Shown here: positions 60,920 through 64,000 of the stretch, one piece after another
How positions within the stretch are numbered: position 1 is the first letter of the stretch
How the letters are laid out: the number at the start of each line of letters is the position of its first letter
Assembly: GCA_963969395.1 (NCBI GenBank)
Contig: OZ017795.1
Location: 33,027,063 to 33,091,062 of the forward strand
DNA length: 64,000 bases
Direction: 5' to 3'
Source of the DNA: Pseudoscleropodium purum
Lineage: Eukaryota > Streptophyta > Bryopsida > Hypnales > Brachytheciaceae
The notes under the pieces: generated by a model
Database searches by the model: none
What the model was told of the DNA's origin: nothing
The model's input: the letters and a program-made list of their open reading frames with translations, nothing else
Position numbers and translations under genes: made by a program

Positions 60920-63900
60920 TCATCGAGTGCTCTCTTCGAGTGTCAATGGCAACTCCTTAACCTTATCATTCCTCTGCACCTTGAGCAAAATTTGATCTCC
61001 TACTTGGAAGCTGTCCAATGCTTTTGCAAGCTCTTGTGGATTTTTGACCTGTGATGCAAAGAAGGCAATCTAAGATGCAAAAAAAAAAATCATCTCAAGT
61101 CGAAGTAGATACGTACATTGGCCATGAAATGACAGTTGGACAAAATTAAAGTTGAATACTTACAGTGGTTTCGCCAACTGCAACAATTACATCACCAAGC
61201 AGGATGTTTCCTGCTAATCCTCTCCTAGTTGCTACCAGCCCTGCCTTCGCAGCCGCACTTCTGTCAGGAACCTGAAAATTTGAAAGAAGAAAATCGCCAT
61301 TAATGTAAAATTGTGACAAAACCTGTAATATTCTAGAGACCCCTAGTTGAGCACCCTCTGTAATGGCATGGAAGGAATGAAAAGCAACCCTTGACACCGT
61401 GTTTTGCAAAGTTGAGCTCAATTCAAGCAAGAGCTCCTCAAGCCAATAAGCCATTGTCTTCACATGCCTTGATGGCACGTGAGTTTTGGCATCACTGTTC
61501 TCTAAATAATTCTTAGTTTGGCGCGGTAGTATTCTCAAAAGCGCCATGCCTCTACTAAAGACTTGTGGAAATTGTTGTGGAAACAGTGAACATGGTAGTA
61601 CCGTGCTGTCCTTGGCGAATATTAATGCATTTGCAGACGCTAGAATTTTCAGATGTTTCCAAACCTCACTTCAAAGGGAACTTTCAAAATTTTGAATCCA
61701 TCTCATCTGTTATAAACATTTAAGAGAAAATATATTGATGTAACTATTGAAGATTAAATTCAGGAGCTTACCGATAATACTAATGCACCGCTGCGAATGT
61801 TGAGTTGCTGGGCTACTGCTTCAGGAGCAAGTTGCACATTCAGTCCTGGTCGCATAACCTGCAACATCACGTTTTAGTATGTGATGTATAGGTGTGATCT
61901 ACGAGTTGAAGCTGCAAGCTCTAGAAAATGATTACCAACCTTGCCATATGCGATAAGCTGAGGAACGAGTTTGGCAACTGTGTCGACAGGTATTGCAAAT
62001 CCAACTCCTGCTGATGTGCCTATACCGTTACAATAAAAGAGAAAACAAAAAATATACTCCAGTTAGCATTTCATTTCCTCTATATGGATAGCCAAAGAAA
62101 TTTCTAACAAAACCATGTTCTACAGGAAGAGATTATCACACCTGTGCGAGTGAAGATAGCAGTGTTGATACCAATGAGATTACCTCGCGAGTCCAAGAGT
62201 ACACCTCCACTGGATACACAAATTGCAGATTCAGCAAAAATACAAACTGCATCGAGAATTTGAATGAAATCTTCTCTATACCGTTTACCATACCCTGTGG
62301 TCGGTTTCAACGCAGAGTTGATGAAACGAATTATTGTAAAGGCAGTCTACGTTTCGACACCTCAATTTCATTTTTTCGGAATTTCAAAACCTTCATCCAA
62401 ATGAAAAAATTTCCATCCATTAAAACAATTTTTTATTCATTTGAGCAATTTTCATTCATTCAAACAATTTATCATTCATTTTGTACATCATTTTTGTACT
62501 TTCAAACAACCATAATTTACAATTTCTCCATACATTCAACGTTCGCATTTCTAATCAATTTATGTCGAAACCAACATCAATGTAAGGTAATGTTCTTGTG
62601 AGGTGCAAGCTGTTACGATATTAACCCCCAAGGACCGGAACTAAACCAGAATCGCTCATTATAGCTTTGAAACATATTTCTATTGTTCAAAAATGCAATG
62701 TATGATCTCTTCTTTTTATCATCGTAGTGTTTTGAGGGCCTTGCTACATTGCTCCTGTGGCGATCAAGTACAACATTAAAACTTCTATTTATGCAATTTC
62801 AAATATATTCATCCATTTGGATTATATGATTTACTTTAATAAAAAAGATTAGGTGAAAACATCCATACATTCCATTTCACTTTGGAGAATCACAGTGACT
62901 TTGTCCACTAAAATCATAGAATTTGTTATATCTCCTCACAACTTACGAGGACGATTTTTTGCAAATTCTTGCCAGAAAAAAATGCGGTGCTTCCTATTAT
63001 TAGTATATTTAGATATGTTGAAGTCACCAAAATGATACATTATAATCCCTGTAGACACGGAAGCAGCCTGCTGGCCACTAGGGAAGGTAAGACTACGTTT
63101 CCCACAAAATAAATAGATTGTTGCACCATGTTTACCATACGAATGGAATCCTCTTCCATTCGTGTTTATAAGAAAATTAAAAGTTAGGATTTTGTGAGGA
63201 GATAATGTTTACCTGTTGCCAGGATTGATGGCAGCGTCAGTCTGAATGCCGCCTCCAATAACCACACCAGTCTGGCTGTAAATGTCACGGTTCAGTCCGC
63301 TGACAACTCCGACGGTTAGAGTGTGGTCAAAGCCAAATGGGTTACCAATTGCTAAACACCTCTGTCCAACTCTTAGCTTGGAAGACTGGCCCACCTTGAC
63401 AGGACGCAGAAGCTCAACAGGAGCATCCACCTGTAATACACAATTTAAAAATATGTCAACAGCAGATACTGTAATAGTTCAAGAGGCTTTGAAGTAACTA
63501 CAGGTAAGTGACATTTCACAACATTCTAGAGATTTACATCAAACCAAAACCAAAACTAAACGAACCACTCGTTACCATACAAAGAGCAAGCATGTTCTGT
63601 CCTTTCCATATAGTTCCCAAATGTTTGAAAGACAATTAAATAACTTTTGCACTAAGTAGAATTAGTTCTAAATTTCCAAAACGATTAAATTAATTATTTC
63701 GGTCACATGAACTATCTTCTTCATAACTCTGTTCGATGGAATTTTTAGCTGTTCCTATAGGGACAGCATTGATTTTAGGTCAGCTTCCTTAAATCCTAAA
63801 CTGTTTTGCATGAAACTCTGATGCAACAACAGTGTCCCTGCCAAAGTGGGAGATAACGTACGTCCAGAACTGCAAGGTCTTTTGTCCTGTCAGCACCAAC

Positions 63901-63933
63901 TAGCTTTGCCTCAAAATTCTTCTGAAATCTACC
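60920..63933 (-). CDS. DEG8-like plastid serine protease, 3' part (5' end outside window)
   Basis: Seven exons on the minus strand, in consistent phase: 63933-63862, 63430-63213, 62209-62142, 62019-61940, 61858-61772, 61271-61164, 61048-60920 (253 residues plus stop). DEG/HtrA proteases degrade damaged proteins; plant DEG8 works with DEG5 in the thylakoid lumen on photosystem II D1. The first exon carries KDLAVLD with the catalytic Asp. The second has [20 protein letters not shown] and [14 protein letters not shown], typical of DEG8 rather than DEG1. The catalytic Ser codon of GN-SGG is split by a 1003-nt intron (AG|T). Then come [31 protein letters not shown], and a PDZ domain (AAAKAGL...[13 protein letters not shown]). 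The residue after SGG is Val, where Pro is usual. The exons with the catalytic His and transit peptide lie beyond 64000. Confidence 0.9.
61272..61547 (-). other. open reading frame inside a DEG8-like intron
   Basis: Upstream of the PDZ exon, the intron is open in the same frame for 92 codons from an ATG at 61547 straight into the exon at 61271. If the intron were retained, or transcription began inside it, a product with an extra N-terminal segment followed by the PDZ domain would be possible. The segment has no recognisable family, and the normal acceptor (TTTTCAG) is good, so chance is likelier. Confidence 0.25.
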
Positions 63934-64000
63934 CTGCCCAAAAATTACCACCAAAGAAAGCCACTGAACCTCAAGATCATCAACAGCAGCAACTTCTAGA

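Overview
The window is nuclear DNA of a land plant, most likely a seed-free one such as a bryophyte. Three things point that way. Spliced genes with short introns of about 80-500 nt (one of about 1 kb) sit in very AT-rich gene-poor DNA. Two intronless GRAS-domain transcription factor genes with GC-rich coding sequence are present, a family of land plants and their closest algae. A DEG8-type plastid protease gene is cut by the right edge. The species is not proven by anything here.

Layout. 1-10.1 kb: AT-rich DNA without a supported gene, with old diverged repeats. 10.1-13.9 kb: a 366-bp inverted-repeat element, then a TATA box, a GC-rich leader with a possible intron, and GRAS gene 1 on the plus strand (640 aa). 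16.1-21.85 kb: an 18-exon plus-strand gene for a HEAT-repeat protein resembling the protein phosphatase 4 regulatory subunit PP4R1; 17 of the 18 exons were joined in consistent phase and only the first is unsettled. 22.96-24.8 kb: GRAS gene 2 on the minus strand (615 aa), convergent with the phosphatase subunit gene. 25-28.6 kb: mixed-composition DNA with a weak candidate transcription unit. 28.8-60.9 kb: about 32 kb of decayed repeats. 60.9-63.93 kb: the last seven exons of the DEG8-like gene on the minus strand, whose 5' part lies beyond the window.

The genes do not form an operon-like unit. The two GRAS proteins are nuclear regulators, the HEAT protein is a predicted phosphatase scaffold or regulatory subunit, and the DEG protein is a predicted thylakoid-lumen serine protease.

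The least expected content is the repeat landscape. Several families can be defined by eye: (1) elements ending in TTAA plus CCC(C)TAAAGG..CCAAG inverted termini, a piggyBac-like signature, including two full copies of 932-933 bp and an apparent nested insertion; (2) a family of about 276 bp with AGGTGGGTACnCCC termini in at least six copies, one carrying an inserted Stowaway-like miniature element; (3) a small head-to-head satellite array with a period of about 177 bp; (4) a 320/283-bp direct-repeat pair around 554 bp; (5) a three-copy repeat of about 121-126 bp with a conserved hairpin. All repeat calls come from reading by eye, without alignment software.
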